The notes under the pieces are model-generated. The model did no database searches. It had not been told where the DNA came from and saw only the letters and a program-made list of their open reading frames with translations. Positions 6,565 to 14,913 of a stretch of DNA of 64,000 nt are shown piece after piece (position 1 is the first letter of the stretch; each line of letters starts with the position of its first letter). This DNA comes from Constrictibacter sp. MBR-5 (GTDB taxonomy: Bacteria > Pseudomonadota > Alphaproteobacteria > JAJUGE01), in the NCBI RefSeq assembly GCF_040549485.1, contig NZ_JBEPTK010000003.1, forward strand, positions 496,001-560,000. The letters run 5' to 3'. The position numbers were made by a program, and so were the translations under genes.

Positions 6565-6897
6565 TCAGTCGGCGTCGATCAGCGCCGCCGTGTGTTGGTC
6601 GATGAACCGGCTGTCGGCCTTGGTGACGTCGCGCGCCTTCTTCGCCAAGCCGAGTGCGACGAGCACTTGCTTCAGCGCCGCGACGTTCCGCCGGTAGTTG
6701 TCTTGGTCAATCGGATCGCCGTTCGCTACGGCCTCTTCGTCGCGTTCGCAGAACAGCGCGAGGGTCGCGGCGCGGCGAAGCATCTGGACCTCGCTGGGAG
6801 CCGGTTCGGCGCGTCCGATCTGGCGCGCCAAGTCATTGAAAATATTGCGATAGCGCCTGCCGAGTTCCAGGCGCCGGGCGGGAAGCTGCCTCATCAT
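6565..6897 (-). CDS. Unknown 110-aa helical phage protein (possible small terminase)
   Basis: Two adjacent ATG codons (6897 and 6894) follow GAGGATAAA. The product is all-helical and basic at the N-terminus (RRLELGRRYRNIFNDLARQIGR). A motif follows that looks like DNA-packaging small subunits: a helix starting SEVQMLRRAATLAL, then NYRRNVAALKQVLVALGL before a basic tail. No small terminase is found next to the large subunit, so this gene at the far end of the structural group is a candidate. That is inference from shape and absence, not a family match. Confidence 0.45.
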   Translation of the reverse strand: MMRQLPARRLELGRRYRNIFNDLARQIGRAEPAPSEVQMLRRAATLALFCERDEEAVANGDPIDQDNYRRNVAALKQVLVALGLAKKARDVTKADSRFIDQHTAALIDAD

Positions 6898-6924
6898 TTT
6901 ATCCTCGATAGGATCGTAGTCATA

Positions 6925-9900
6925 TCAACTGCGCATGAAGGATTTCATCGAGTCCCGGAACTGTCCCGGTCGACTCGCCGCCTTCAGCACGATGTCGAGA
7001 ACGACCTTCTCCCCATTGACGCGCGTATTCGCGTGACCCTCTGCGGCAACGCCAGTCTCGTTATGGATCTCGACGGAGATGGGTTGCTGCGTCTGACGGG
7101 GGGCGGTGCCGCGCTCGGCATTCATCGCAATGCCGTGTGGCGCGGTGCCGTTCAGGGCACGACCGATGGCAGCGTCGATCATCATGGGCGTGTTGAGTGC
7201 CAGATTGCCCATCATGCCCATGGCTTTCATCTGGCCCTTGGTGAAGACGCCTTCGCCAACCTGAAGAACGGCGCGCATCTCGTCAGATCGGAGACCCGCC
7301 CCGCCGGTGCCGGTGTGGTAGCGAGGCGCGCCCATCCAGGCAGTATCCAGGCCCGGAACGCCGCCCGTGTGCAACTCATAGCCACCGCCGCCCATGTTGG
7401 CGTATTGAGCGGAGGGCGCGGCCGATCCGCCGATGCCGCCAAGGATGACGCTCGCCGCCTTATCCATCAGCGAACCAAGCCAGCCGCTCGCCTTCTCGGC
7501 AATGTTGGCCTGCATACGAATGCGGATGATGTCGCGGATGACGGACTCCGCGAAGTCCCGGATGTTCAGCTTGCCGGTGGTCGCGAACTCCGCAAGATTG
7601 TCTGTCGCGTCCTGAAGCCAATTAGCGGTCGCGTTACCCATGCGCTCGGTTCCGTCTGACCAATGGCGCAAGAGGGCGTCCACCTGAGACTCCGTCTCGC
7701 GCGCGGTCTGTTCGCGAAGGGCGGCAACGTATGCTTGAACGTCGGCCTCTGCGCGCTTGCGTTCGGCACCGGTGAGTTCGGTCGCCTCTAGGAGACGCCG
7801 TAGCCTGTCGATCTCCGAATTGAGGTAGTCTTGTCCGGCCGCGGCGCGATCCATGAAGCCGCGGCGGATCGCCCGTGTCTGTTCGGCGATGGTTTCGACT
7901 TCCTGTCGTGCGCTCGCACGCGCGTTCGCTGCCTCAGCCGCCTTCGCCCGGAGTGCGTCAAGTTCGTCAAGCTCGGCTGCGGCTTGTAGGATTTTGGTCT
8001 TTGTGGCGTCTGAGGCGTTGGCGAACTGGCCTTCCTTGAACAGCGTGGTCCACTTCGCCAACTCGGTGCCGGTATCAGCCAGGGCGGCACGAAGTTGCGA
8101 CGCCTTCGCACGCATCTGGTCGAGCCGGTTTTCAAGCCTGTCGCTGTCACGCTGTTGTGCCGGGCTGTCGCTGGTGGGAGCGACGAACGTCGGCGGCTTC
8201 GCCTGCAACTCTCGTTGTGCCGCAGCTTGCGCGGTGATCCGGCTAAGACGCTCCTGAAGCTCCGCGATCACGCCGGAGATAACCGCCGCGTCTTCCTTGG
8301 TCGCGGTGGCGAGCGCCGTCCGCTGTTCGTCAATCGCTTGGCGATAGACCGCGCTGAGGCCATCGGTGAGGCGGTTCATCGCCTCCAATCGGCTGCGGTT
8401 ATATTCCTCTTGTGAGATAGTTCCGGCATTGGCGAGCCGGTCTTGCTCTTCCATGGTCGCGCGGTATTCGTTGCGGACCTTCGTTTCCATGTCCGCAATC
8501 AACCGCACGCGCTGCGACACTTTCCGTTCCGTGTCTGTCGACGAAACGTAGCGCTCGCTTTGAGCGACGGTCTTTTCGAGCGCTGCACGCTGCTGCTGTA
8601 GCTCGGCGATCTTCTCGCGTGCGCTCTTCAGTTCGGCTTGCTGCAACCCGCTGAGCGCGCTCTTGCCCTCCAGCCCGGCGACGATATCGCCGTAAAGCTG
8701 AAGCTGCCCGTTGATGTCGTCCAGGCCGGCGCGTGCGTCCTCCAGTTCCTTCTTGGACGTGAACAGGTCGCCATCTCGGACGGTGTTCATGGCTTCGCGG
8801 TAGCGGTCGCGGAAGAGACCCGCAGCGGTAGCGGCCGATATCAGAAGGGTGGCAGCGAAGCCGAGCGGGCCGGCGATGGCACCTGCCACGCGACCGAGCG
8901 TCGTCAATCCGGCCGCGGCTATGCCAGTCGCGCGACCAAGGCTGTTCGCCGCACCGCCAAGCGTTGCCATTCGGGCCGTCGCTATGGTGGCGACGCTGCT
9001 ATAGGTCTGTGTCGCTCCGGTGAGGAGTCCGACGTTCCCGCGAAGGGCGGTGAAGGCGCGCGTGAGTGCCGTTACGCCCTGGATACCGCGCGACGCGACG
9101 AAGTAGGTGAGCAACGCCTTCCCGGCAAACTCGATGGCGTCGCGGTTGGCATAGAGCACTTCAGCAAGGTCGCGCGCCGCGCCGATGGCCGTCTTGATGG
9201 CCTCGCCATACAGCTTCGCGAACTGGGCAACCTGTTGGCTGTCCATGGCGTCGACGACGCCCTGAAGCTGGTCCTTCGCATCCTGAAACGCGCCGGTTCG
9301 TCCAACCTCAAGCTGGAACTCGGTCCACTTGGTCTGAAGCTGCGCAACGAGGCCGTTGAAGGTGCGCATCTGGGCTTGCGCCGCGCCGCCGTAGACGCGT
9401 TCAAACTCGCCGAACATACGTGCGAGCGCGTCTTGCGACTGAACCGAGCCGCTGGAAATCTTCTCGACCAACTGGCCATAGGTCATGCCCATGGACCGCG
9501 CCATCAGGTTGATGGCTGTCGGCACCGCCTCGCCAAGCTGCTGCCGCAGCTCTTCCATGGAGATGACGCCCTTGCCCGCCATCTGCTGAATGGCGACCGC
9601 AGCGCGCTCTAGGTTCTCGGCCTTCCCGCCGAACGCCGCGACTGCATCGGTGAGGCTGTTCATCGAGCCCGTTGTCGGATCCAGGCCGACAGACTTCAGC
9701 TTCACGAACGTGTCGGAAAGGGCGTCGACCTGGAACGGTGCGCGGCCGGCGAGGTCGAACAGCCATTGCACGTTCTGCCGTGCTTCTTCCCACTGCCCGG
9801 CTTCGGTCGCGGCGCGGGACATGCCCTTCATAAGGAAGGTCATGCGCTCGATTTCGGCGTTCGTCTTAATGACGCCGCTGAACCACCCGGTAAGCGCCGT

Positions 9901-10458
9901 CTGCGCGGTGGCGAGCGCGGTCGGCAACATGCCGGCGACGATCGTCACGTCGCGCATGGTGCCGAGGAAGCTACGCGCCTGCGATGCCTGCACCTGCACA
10001 TTGCGGTTGGCACGGTTGGCGGCTGCCGTGGTCGCCGCTGCTGCGCGTGCCTGGGCTGCCTGAAGGTTATTGGCGGATGCCACGATGCGCGCATTGGCGG
10101 CCGTCGTGACCGCAGCCGCCCGGGTTTGGGCTGCGGCTGCATTCGCCGCTGCGGTAGCGGCTGCGGCTGCGGCGCTTACCTGGGCTGCCTTCAGTTGGTT
10201 CGCGGAAGCGGTAACGCGGGCATTGGCTGCCACGGCGAGCGCTGCCGCACGGCTCTGTGCCGTCCCCATCTTCGTGAGGTCTTGCGCGACGTTGGCCGAC
10301 AGCGCCTTGCGCAAGCTCGCGCCGAACGCTTCAGCGGCTTTGCCTGCATCTGTCAGGTTGCCGGCAAGCTGGCGAATAGATTTTCCGGCTTTCTCGATCC
10401 GAACGCTAAACGTCCTGTCGTTCAGTTCAAGAGTGACGCCAATAGTTCCAGCGATCAT
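6925..10458 (-). CDS. Phage tail tape measure protein
   Basis: At 1177 residues this is the longest gene of the element. The N-terminal part is coiled-coil with a duplicated Ala-rich unit (residues 71-150). A tape-measure N-terminal domain follows at about 190-400, with typical segments AGQWEEARQNVQWLFDLAG, DTFVKLKSVGLDP, GKGVISMEELRQQLGEAVP and LQTKWTEFQLEVG. Hydrophobic segments follow (about 500-550) and then long coiled coils. Such proteins set tail length and are a mark of siphovirus or myovirus tails, yet no tail-tube gene is seen here. ATG at 10458 overlaps the upstream stop (TGATG). Confidence 0.9.
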   Translation of the reverse strand: MIAGTIGVTLELNDRTFSVRIEKAGKSIRQLAGNLTDAGKAAEAFGASLRKALSANVAQDLTKMGTAQSRAAALAVAANARVTASANQLKAAQVSAAAAAATAAANAAAAQTRAAAVTTAANARIVASANNLQAAQARAAAATTAAANRANRNVQVQASQARSFLGTMRDVTIVAGMLPTALATAQTALTGWFSGVIKTNAEIERMTFLMKGMSRAATEAGQWEEARQNVQWLFDLAGRAPFQVDALSDTFVKLKSVGLDPTTGSMNSLTDAVAAFGGKAENLERAAVAIQQMAGKGVISMEELRQQLGEAVPTAINLMARSMGMTYGQLVEKISSGSVQSQDALARMFGEFERVYGGAAQAQMRTFNGLVAQLQTKWTEFQLEVGRTGAFQDAKDQLQGVVDAMDSQQVAQFAKLYGEAIKTAIGAARDLAEVLYANRDAIEFAGKALLTYFVASRGIQGVTALTRAFTALRGNVGLLTGATQTYSSVATIATARMATLGGAANSLGRATGIAAAGLTTLGRVAGAIAGPLGFAATLLISAATAAGLFRDRYREAMNTVRDGDLFTSKKELEDARAGLDDINGQLQLYGDIVAGLEGKSALSGLQQAELKSAREKIAELQQQRAALEKTVAQSERYVSSTDTERKVSQRVRLIADMETKVRNEYRATMEEQDRLANAGTISQEEYNRSRLEAMNRLTDGLSAVYRQAIDEQRTALATATKEDAAVISGVIAELQERLSRITAQAAAQRELQAKPPTFVAPTSDSPAQQRDSDRLENRLDQMRAKASQLRAALADTGTELAKWTTLFKEGQFANASDATKTKILQAAAELDELDALRAKAAEAANARASARQEVETIAEQTRAIRRGFMDRAAAGQDYLNSEIDRLRRLLEATELTGAERKRAEADVQAYVAALREQTARETESQVDALLRHWSDGTERMGNATANWLQDATDNLAEFATTGKLNIRDFAESVIRDIIRIRMQANIAEKASGWLGSLMDKAASVILGGIGGSAAPSAQYANMGGGGYELHTGGVPGLDTAWMGAPRYHTGTGGAGLRSDEMRAVLQVGEGVFTKGQMKAMGMMGNLALNTPMMIDAAIGRALNGTAPHGIAMNAERGTAPRQTQQPISVEIHNETGVAAEGHANTRVNGEKVVLDIVLKAASRPGQFRDSMKSFMRS
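10011..10248 (-). repeat. Internal duplication in the tape measure gene
   Basis: Two consecutive Ala-rich units of about 43 codons share ANAR-x-x-ASAN-x-L-x-AAQ (residues 78-93 and 121-136). The DNA here is GC-rich and repetitive. Such repeats can change copy number and so change predicted tail length. Confidence 0.6.
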
Positions 10459-10724
10459 CAGTGGGTCCGCCCAATTCGCAGCTTCTTCCCGGATTCAATG
10501 ATGCCGATGGCACCATTACGGACGGCGTCAGGTTCTAGGCCCGCCATGATGCAGACTGCGCGAAAGTCCGGGTCATTGCCCGTCAACCATTTAGTCGCCT
10601 CAGCCCGAACAGCATCATGAGTGCTCTTGGGACCCCTAACGACCCCGCTGGCCTCTTGAAGAGCGTTGTAAATCACGGTGCACCAAAGCAACCGCTCCGC
10701 GGTAGTCTGTTCTACGTTACGCAC
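10458..10724 (-). CDS. Unknown 88-aa phage protein
   Basis: A GTG start at 10724 lies inside the end of the upstream gene (8-nt overlap), and the stop overlaps the tape-measure start. The product is helical with a recognisable core (WLTGNDPDFRAVCIMAGLEPDAVR). I have an impression of this core in other small phage and prophage proteins, but it has no assigned function that I know. Position before the tape measure is where tail-assembly chaperones often lie; that role is a guess. Confidence 0.55.
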   Translation of the reverse strand: MRNVEQTTAERLLWCTVIYNALQEASGVVRGPKSTHDAVRAEATKWLTGNDPDFRAVCIMAGLEPDAVRNGAIGIIESGKKLRIGRTH

Positions 10725-11661
10725 TGGTGATGCTCCGCAGCGCTACGCGGCACCGACAGTTGATTTCCAACGGCGGGTGCATGATTGCGCCGAAGGGTGT
10801 CTTGAACGGTTCCCGGAGGCCGACGCCGGCAATGTTCATCGCGGGAACGGCCCGATGATCCAGCCGGACCCGCTCGTCGCCTGCGGTGATCCAGAACCGC
10901 CGGTGTCGGCCTTCGTCGATCACGCCGCGTTCAGCCGCTTGAAGCCATGCCGTGTGTTCGCCGGCATTCGTGAGACGTGCGGCCTCCGTGCGCGCTATGG
11001 ATGCGGCCCGATGGTCGACGAGCGCCTTACGGTGCCGCTCGACGATGTCCCTGACTTTCTCCGGCGAGAGTTCGCCCGCTGCGGCGCGCTGAACGACGGC
11101 GCGTTGCGGCGCCGACAGGTGCCGAAGCATATCGGGAGTCAAGATAACGGGCCGCGCCGTCACGCGGGCCGCACGGTCAAGCACTGCACGGAAGGTATCG
11201 AGGCTCCGCGCCTGGGCAGGCGTAAGACCGACGCTGTCGAGCACCTGTGACGCGACGTTGATCCTGTTTTGTTCGGCGGTCCGTCCGGCCGACGCTCTTG
11301 CCGCTGTCTCAGAGACCGCCTGTGCGCTCCTGTCCATAATCGAGCGGATCAGGGTGGCGCGGTGGTCCGTCAGATGGATGCGTGCGGCTTCGGCAGCGAA
11401 GCGAAGGCGAAGGGCCGATGCTGCCGCCTTCGCGCTGACTATCAACGCCATACTCGCCGCGCCGCCTAGACCTTCATCATCATCTAGTGTCGCTTCAAGA
11501 TCCGCGACGAGGGCGGCGACCGTGTCGGCATCGCGGGCAATGATGGCGCGCGCCAGCGCGTCTAGGTCGACTTCGGCGCGCACATGGTCGACCGCCTTCA
11601 GAAAGGCAGCCCGAAGCCGAACCTCAACCCGATCCGCGATCTGTCGAACTGCATCAGTCAT
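10717..11661 (-). CDS. Phage head morphogenesis protein (SPP1 gp7/Mu F-like)
   Basis: The first two thirds of this 314-residue protein are helical. The C-terminal third carries the family signature: SIARTEAARLTNAGEH, then RFWITAGDERVRLDHRAV, a loop around PFKTPFG, and a closing PPLEINCRCRV. These proteins are minor head components associated with portal and capsid assembly. The start overlaps the upstream stop by ATGA. It lies unusually far from the portal gene, with capsid genes in between. Confidence 0.85.
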   Translation of the reverse strand: MTDAVRQIADRVEVRLRAAFLKAVDHVRAEVDLDALARAIIARDADTVAALVADLEATLDDDEGLGGAASMALIVSAKAAASALRLRFAAEAARIHLTDHRATLIRSIMDRSAQAVSETAARASAGRTAEQNRINVASQVLDSVGLTPAQARSLDTFRAVLDRAARVTARPVILTPDMLRHLSAPQRAVVQRAAAGELSPEKVRDIVERHRKALVDHRAASIARTEAARLTNAGEHTAWLQAAERGVIDEGRHRRFWITAGDERVRLDHRAVPAMNIAGVGLREPFKTPFGAIMHPPLEINCRCRVALRSITSA

Positions 11662-12137
11662 GGCACGATGGCGGCGGAACTACCGCCGACCCGGAGAAGC
11701 GGGCGGATCAGGGCGCGGACGGTGCCGGGAAGATCATGAACGGGCGCGCTCGCATACTCCGTCTCGCTCTCGCCGACGCGTTGTCTGACAACGGCGAACA
11801 CGTGCCTGCGGTTGGCGTCGTCGGTGAGGTCGTCGCGAAGAAGGGAGAGCGCGAGTTCCGCCGTCGCATGCACGATGGCGCGCGGTATGGCGTTGGCATC
11901 AATGCGTCGTCCCTCAGCATCGGTCGCGCCCGTGCGAGGCCACGCAAGCGGCTGAACCTGACTGGTGATCCGGCCGGAATAGCTTTCACGACAGAGAGTT
12001 GCGGTAGCCGTCTTCAATGCCCGTTCGCGCATGGCATCATCGGCTTCGGTCCACGTCGCCGCATGCAGGCGCGCGGCGAAATACTCATTCGCCTCGTCCA
12101 GACCCGCGAAGCTGTCAACTGCGACGGTGATAGTCAT
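11658..12137 (-). CDS. DnaT-like/head-tail connector family phage protein
   Basis: The ATG at 12137 is preceded by AAGGG at 8 nt. The 159-residue product shows the pattern F-AGLDEANEYFAARLHAATW, then RERALKTATATLC, then QPLAWPRTGATDAEGR and IPRAIVHATAELALSLL. This pattern is known in phage proteins annotated as DnaT-like single-strand-binding but always found between capsid and tail genes. Here too the gene lies after the capsid gene, so a head-completion or connector role is more likely than replication. Confidence 0.75.
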   Translation of the reverse strand: MTITVAVDSFAGLDEANEYFAARLHAATWTEADDAMRERALKTATATLCRESYSGRITSQVQPLAWPRTGATDAEGRRIDANAIPRAIVHATAELALSLLRDDLTDDANRRHVFAVVRQRVGESETEYASAPVHDLPGTVRALIRPLLRVGGSSAAIVP

Positions 12138-12313
12138 GTTCGATGCCCTTGATAGATTGGTGCCGCCCACGCCGGCTGAGTCCTGATAGACCGGCTGACG
12201 GCTGTCGGGGTTTCTTACGGTGACTCGCCGACTAAGACCGAGATTGGCGACGTGAAGCCAATCGTTCTAACGCACGCTCATCAGCGCAACTTGCGCCGGG
12301 CCGTGCCTTGACT

Positions 12314-13216
12314 TTATGCGGGCTTCTTCACGCCCTTCAGCCGCGCCATGGCACGGGGATGCTTGATGACCATTCCCGAATACCATTCGATCCGCGTCCG
12401 AAGCGCCGGCTTCGTGTCGATCTCGCCGAGGTCGCGAACGTCGACCGGCTTCGTCTGAATGCCGTGGCAGGTGTCGACGCCAAAGCGGCACGCGTAGATG
12501 CTGGTCGTCGCCTCGTCGGTGCCCTGCGTCTCGTCGAAACCAAGGATCGCGTCGCCGTCCGCGTCGTCCTCGACGACCACCATCGGAACGCCGCCGTAGC
12601 TCTCCACCTCGCGACCGAAATAGTCGCGGGTGATCGAAAGCACCTGTGAACTCCGGGCGAGCTTCACGACCGCCCGGCGCATCGCCTTGTTCATGACGAG
12701 AACGCTCGGGGTGCCGCGGACGGCGTCAACGAGGTCGTCCAGCATGTCCATGGTGAGCGCCGCACCGTTCGCGCCGGCCGTGATGACCTGGTCGCCGGTG
12801 AGCCGCACGTTCAGCCCGTCGAATTCCTTCGGGTTGGTGCCGCTGTCGCCGTCGAAGAACGTCTTGAGCCACGTGAGCGTCAGCGCCTTCGCCTTCATCG
12901 CGTCGTGGACGGCGCGCGTATCGTTGTCGCCGGTGCCCATGGCGATCTGTGCAACGTCGAAGTCGCTGTCACCGCCAACGATGGTCAGGCTCTCGACGGC
13001 CGGGTTAACGACGCCGGTCGACTCCGCGTAACCCTCGTTGAAGCCGCGGAAGGCCACGCCGGGAAGGCTGCCCTCGATGTTATACCGGTAGGCATTGCCG
13101 CTGATATTGATGAACGGCAGGCGTTCGAGGATCGGGTTCTCGGCCGCGAAGATTTCGACGACGCCGGACGAGAGGGGAGTCGGGTTCAGCTTCTCCCATT
13201 CGATGACGGTGAGCAT
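12314..13216 (-). CDS. Major capsid protein (HK97-fold type)
   Basis: The 300-residue protein has the N-terminal segment VVEIFAAENPILERLPF. It also has the mid-domain VLVMNKAMRRAVVKLARSS, then YFGREVESYGGVPMVVVEDD and a C-terminal YACRFGVDTCHGIQTKPV region, as in small major capsid proteins lacking a long delta domain. It follows the scaffold-like gene, as expected in head operons. No prohead protease is encoded nearby, so maturation by cleavage is unlikely. The 176-nt stretch between this stop and the next start (12138-12313) contains only a small GC hairpin. Confidence 0.85.
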   Translation of the reverse strand: MLTVIEWEKLNPTPLSSGVVEIFAAENPILERLPFINISGNAYRYNIEGSLPGVAFRGFNEGYAESTGVVNPAVESLTIVGGDSDFDVAQIAMGTGDNDTRAVHDAMKAKALTLTWLKTFFDGDSGTNPKEFDGLNVRLTGDQVITAGANGAALTMDMLDDLVDAVRGTPSVLVMNKAMRRAVVKLARSSQVLSITRDYFGREVESYGGVPMVVVEDDADGDAILGFDETQGTDEATTSIYACRFGVDTCHGIQTKPVDVRDLGEIDTKPALRTRIEWYSGMVIKHPRAMARLKGVKKPA

Positions 13217-13229
13217 ACCTGTTCAATCC

Positions 13230-13556
13230 TTACTTGTAGCCGCGTGCCATTCGGGCAACCGGCGGCAATGTCGATACGTCAGCCGTCTTCGGCGTGACTG
13301 TCGGTTTGCTGCTGTCCGTCTCCGGGATGACCGGCTTGCTGTTGAAGACGCCGGTAGCCTTGGCGTTGTTGAACCACTCGACGCGCGCCGCCGGCTCCAA
13401 TCCGGCCGGAATGAGCGGTTTCAGGTGCTCCGGAACGGCCGAAAGCACCTGTTCTGCGAGCGCCGCAAGCTGCGCCTTCAGCTTGTCGGCTTCGGTCGTG
13501 TCGACTGGTGCCGGCGCGTTCTCCGGTGCCGGCGGGTTCGGGTTCTCAGGGTCCAT
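13230..13556 (-). CDS. Probable capsid scaffold protein
   Basis: The 108-residue product starts with a Pro-rich segment (PENPNPPAPENAPAP). A coiled-coil helix follows (KLKAQLAALAEQVL), then a region EHLKPLIPAGLEPAARVEWFNNAKATG and a basic C-terminus ending RMARGYK. Small acidic-to-basic proteins with a coiled coil and a basic tail directly upstream of the capsid gene are usually scaffolds, the basic tail contacting the capsid protein. It lies 13 nt before the capsid gene. The role rests on position and architecture. Confidence 0.65.
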   Translation of the reverse strand: MDPENPNPPAPENAPAPVDTTEADKLKAQLAALAEQVLSAVPEHLKPLIPAGLEPAARVEWFNNAKATGVFNSKPVIPETDSSKPTVTPKTADVSTLPPVARMARGYK

Positions 13557-13562
13557 GAGTTC

Positions 13563-14882
13563 CTACAGTGTCAGTGCCAGTTGATCGGCTTCCTCGCGAC
13601 GCCGCAGAAGTTCGCGCATGGCGTCCTCGCGCGTGCTGAAGCCGTCCGGGTTCTCCGTCATGAGCACGTCGACCGGCGACCACACGCCCATATCGAGGCG
13701 GTTGCGGTAGTTCGTGAGCCGATCAATTTCGGAGACGTGCTCTTTCATCTCCGCGAAATCGACGTGCATCCTCGCATCCGCGGGGACCGTGCCGGGCGCA
13801 TGCGTGTTCACGACGACCTTCAGCACTTCCCAAAGCCGCGCTTCGTAAGTGCGCCAAAGGCCGATGTCGTCGAGCCGTGCCTCCGCGAGGTCGATTTGCT
13901 CGACCTTCTTCGCCGCTCCTGACTCGCTCTTGCGGTCAAGGTCGAACACGTCGGCGGAAAGCCCGTTGGTGATCGCCGTCTGACGGATCAGAAACTCGAT
14001 GCCGGCGAGCACCTGTTGGATAGGGGTATTCGGGGCCGCATAACCGAACTCGCCACCATCAGGGAGGATGATCGCGCGGTTAGGCCCCGTCTTCAGCACG
14101 TCGCGCGGGTCGAGCTTGGTCGCCCAAGCCTGCCCATGGCTTTGAAGCTCGATGGCGCGCCATAGGTTCGCGGTGGCGACGTTGATCGCCTCTTGCGCCT
14201 CGATCAGATCGCGGCCACCGGGAAGCCAAAACTCGTCATCCGGTGCCGCCGCGAACAGCGGCACGAAGGGGAGAATACCGTAAGGGTTCACCGCGTCGGG
14301 ATTGCCAGGGACCGAGATGATCCGACCGCGGTAGTCGCGACGGTGATACGTGGTCGCGGTCCAGTCGGAATAGGTCGTGTCTTCTTCGCGGGCGCGGCGG
14401 TGCGTGATGACGATGCGGGTCGGGTTCTCGGGGTCCTCATAGAGGACATCGGCGATGTTCCCGGTCACGACGTTCAGGGTCGCATGCGTGCCGTTCCATC
14501 CGACATGAAGAAGGGCCGACCGCAGCAACTTCACGCGGCGTTGCGCCACCTTCAGGCGCACGTCGGCATTCAAGGCGCGATAGATGTCCTCGCCTGCCAA
14601 CTGGTCCATGCCGTCGAACACGCGGCGCGGTGGCAGCCGATAGAGGTTGGCGAGCTTGTCGACGATCTTCTTCACGATGTTCAGCGAGAACACGCGGAAG
14701 CTGTCGCCCTCAGAGAAGCGGCGACGAATGAGGTTGATCGTCTCGTCGGCTTGCTCGTCGGCATAATAGCGCAGACGCTTATCGGCTTCGGCTTTTCGGG
14801 CCGAAGACGATTTGACGACCGAAATAATCGGATCGGCACCGCCAATGAATGGAGCGGTAGGTTTGCGCCACATGGTCAACAT
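13563..14882 (-). CDS. Phage portal protein
   Basis: About 440 residues. The ring-forming portal character is seen in RRFSEGDSFRVFSLNIVKKIVDKLANLYR near the N-terminus. YGILPFVPLFAA in the middle, a tandem WRAIELQSHGQAW helix, and FLIRQTAITNGLSADVFDLD with the ESGAAKKVEQIDL loop complete the pattern. Portals form the dodecameric DNA channel at one capsid vertex. The frame extends upstream to a TTG at 14972 inside the terminase gene, but ATG at 14882 (or 14873) lies outside it and is preferred; neither has a strong RBS. Confidence 0.85.
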   Translation of the reverse strand: MLTMWRKPTAPFIGGADPIISVVKSSSARKAEADKRLRYYADEQADETINLIRRRFSEGDSFRVFSLNIVKKIVDKLANLYRLPPRRVFDGMDQLAGEDIYRALNADVRLKVAQRRVKLLRSALLHVGWNGTHATLNVVTGNIADVLYEDPENPTRIVITHRRAREEDTTYSDWTATTYHRRDYRGRIISVPGNPDAVNPYGILPFVPLFAAAPDDEFWLPGGRDLIEAQEAINVATANLWRAIELQSHGQAWATKLDPRDVLKTGPNRAIILPDGGEFGYAAPNTPIQQVLAGIEFLIRQTAITNGLSADVFDLDRKSESGAAKKVEQIDLAEARLDDIGLWRTYEARLWEVLKVVVNTHAPGTVPADARMHVDFAEMKEHVSEIDRLTNYRNRLDMGVWSPVDVLMTENPDGFSTREDAMRELLRRREEADQLALTL

Positions 14883-14913
14883 GGCAATATTATCGCAAAC
14901 TGTGACATTAATA

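Noticed and set aside
12285-12297. GCGCA-ACT-TGCGC hairpin after the capsid gene
   Set aside because: Very short stem with no T-tract; too weak to call a terminator.
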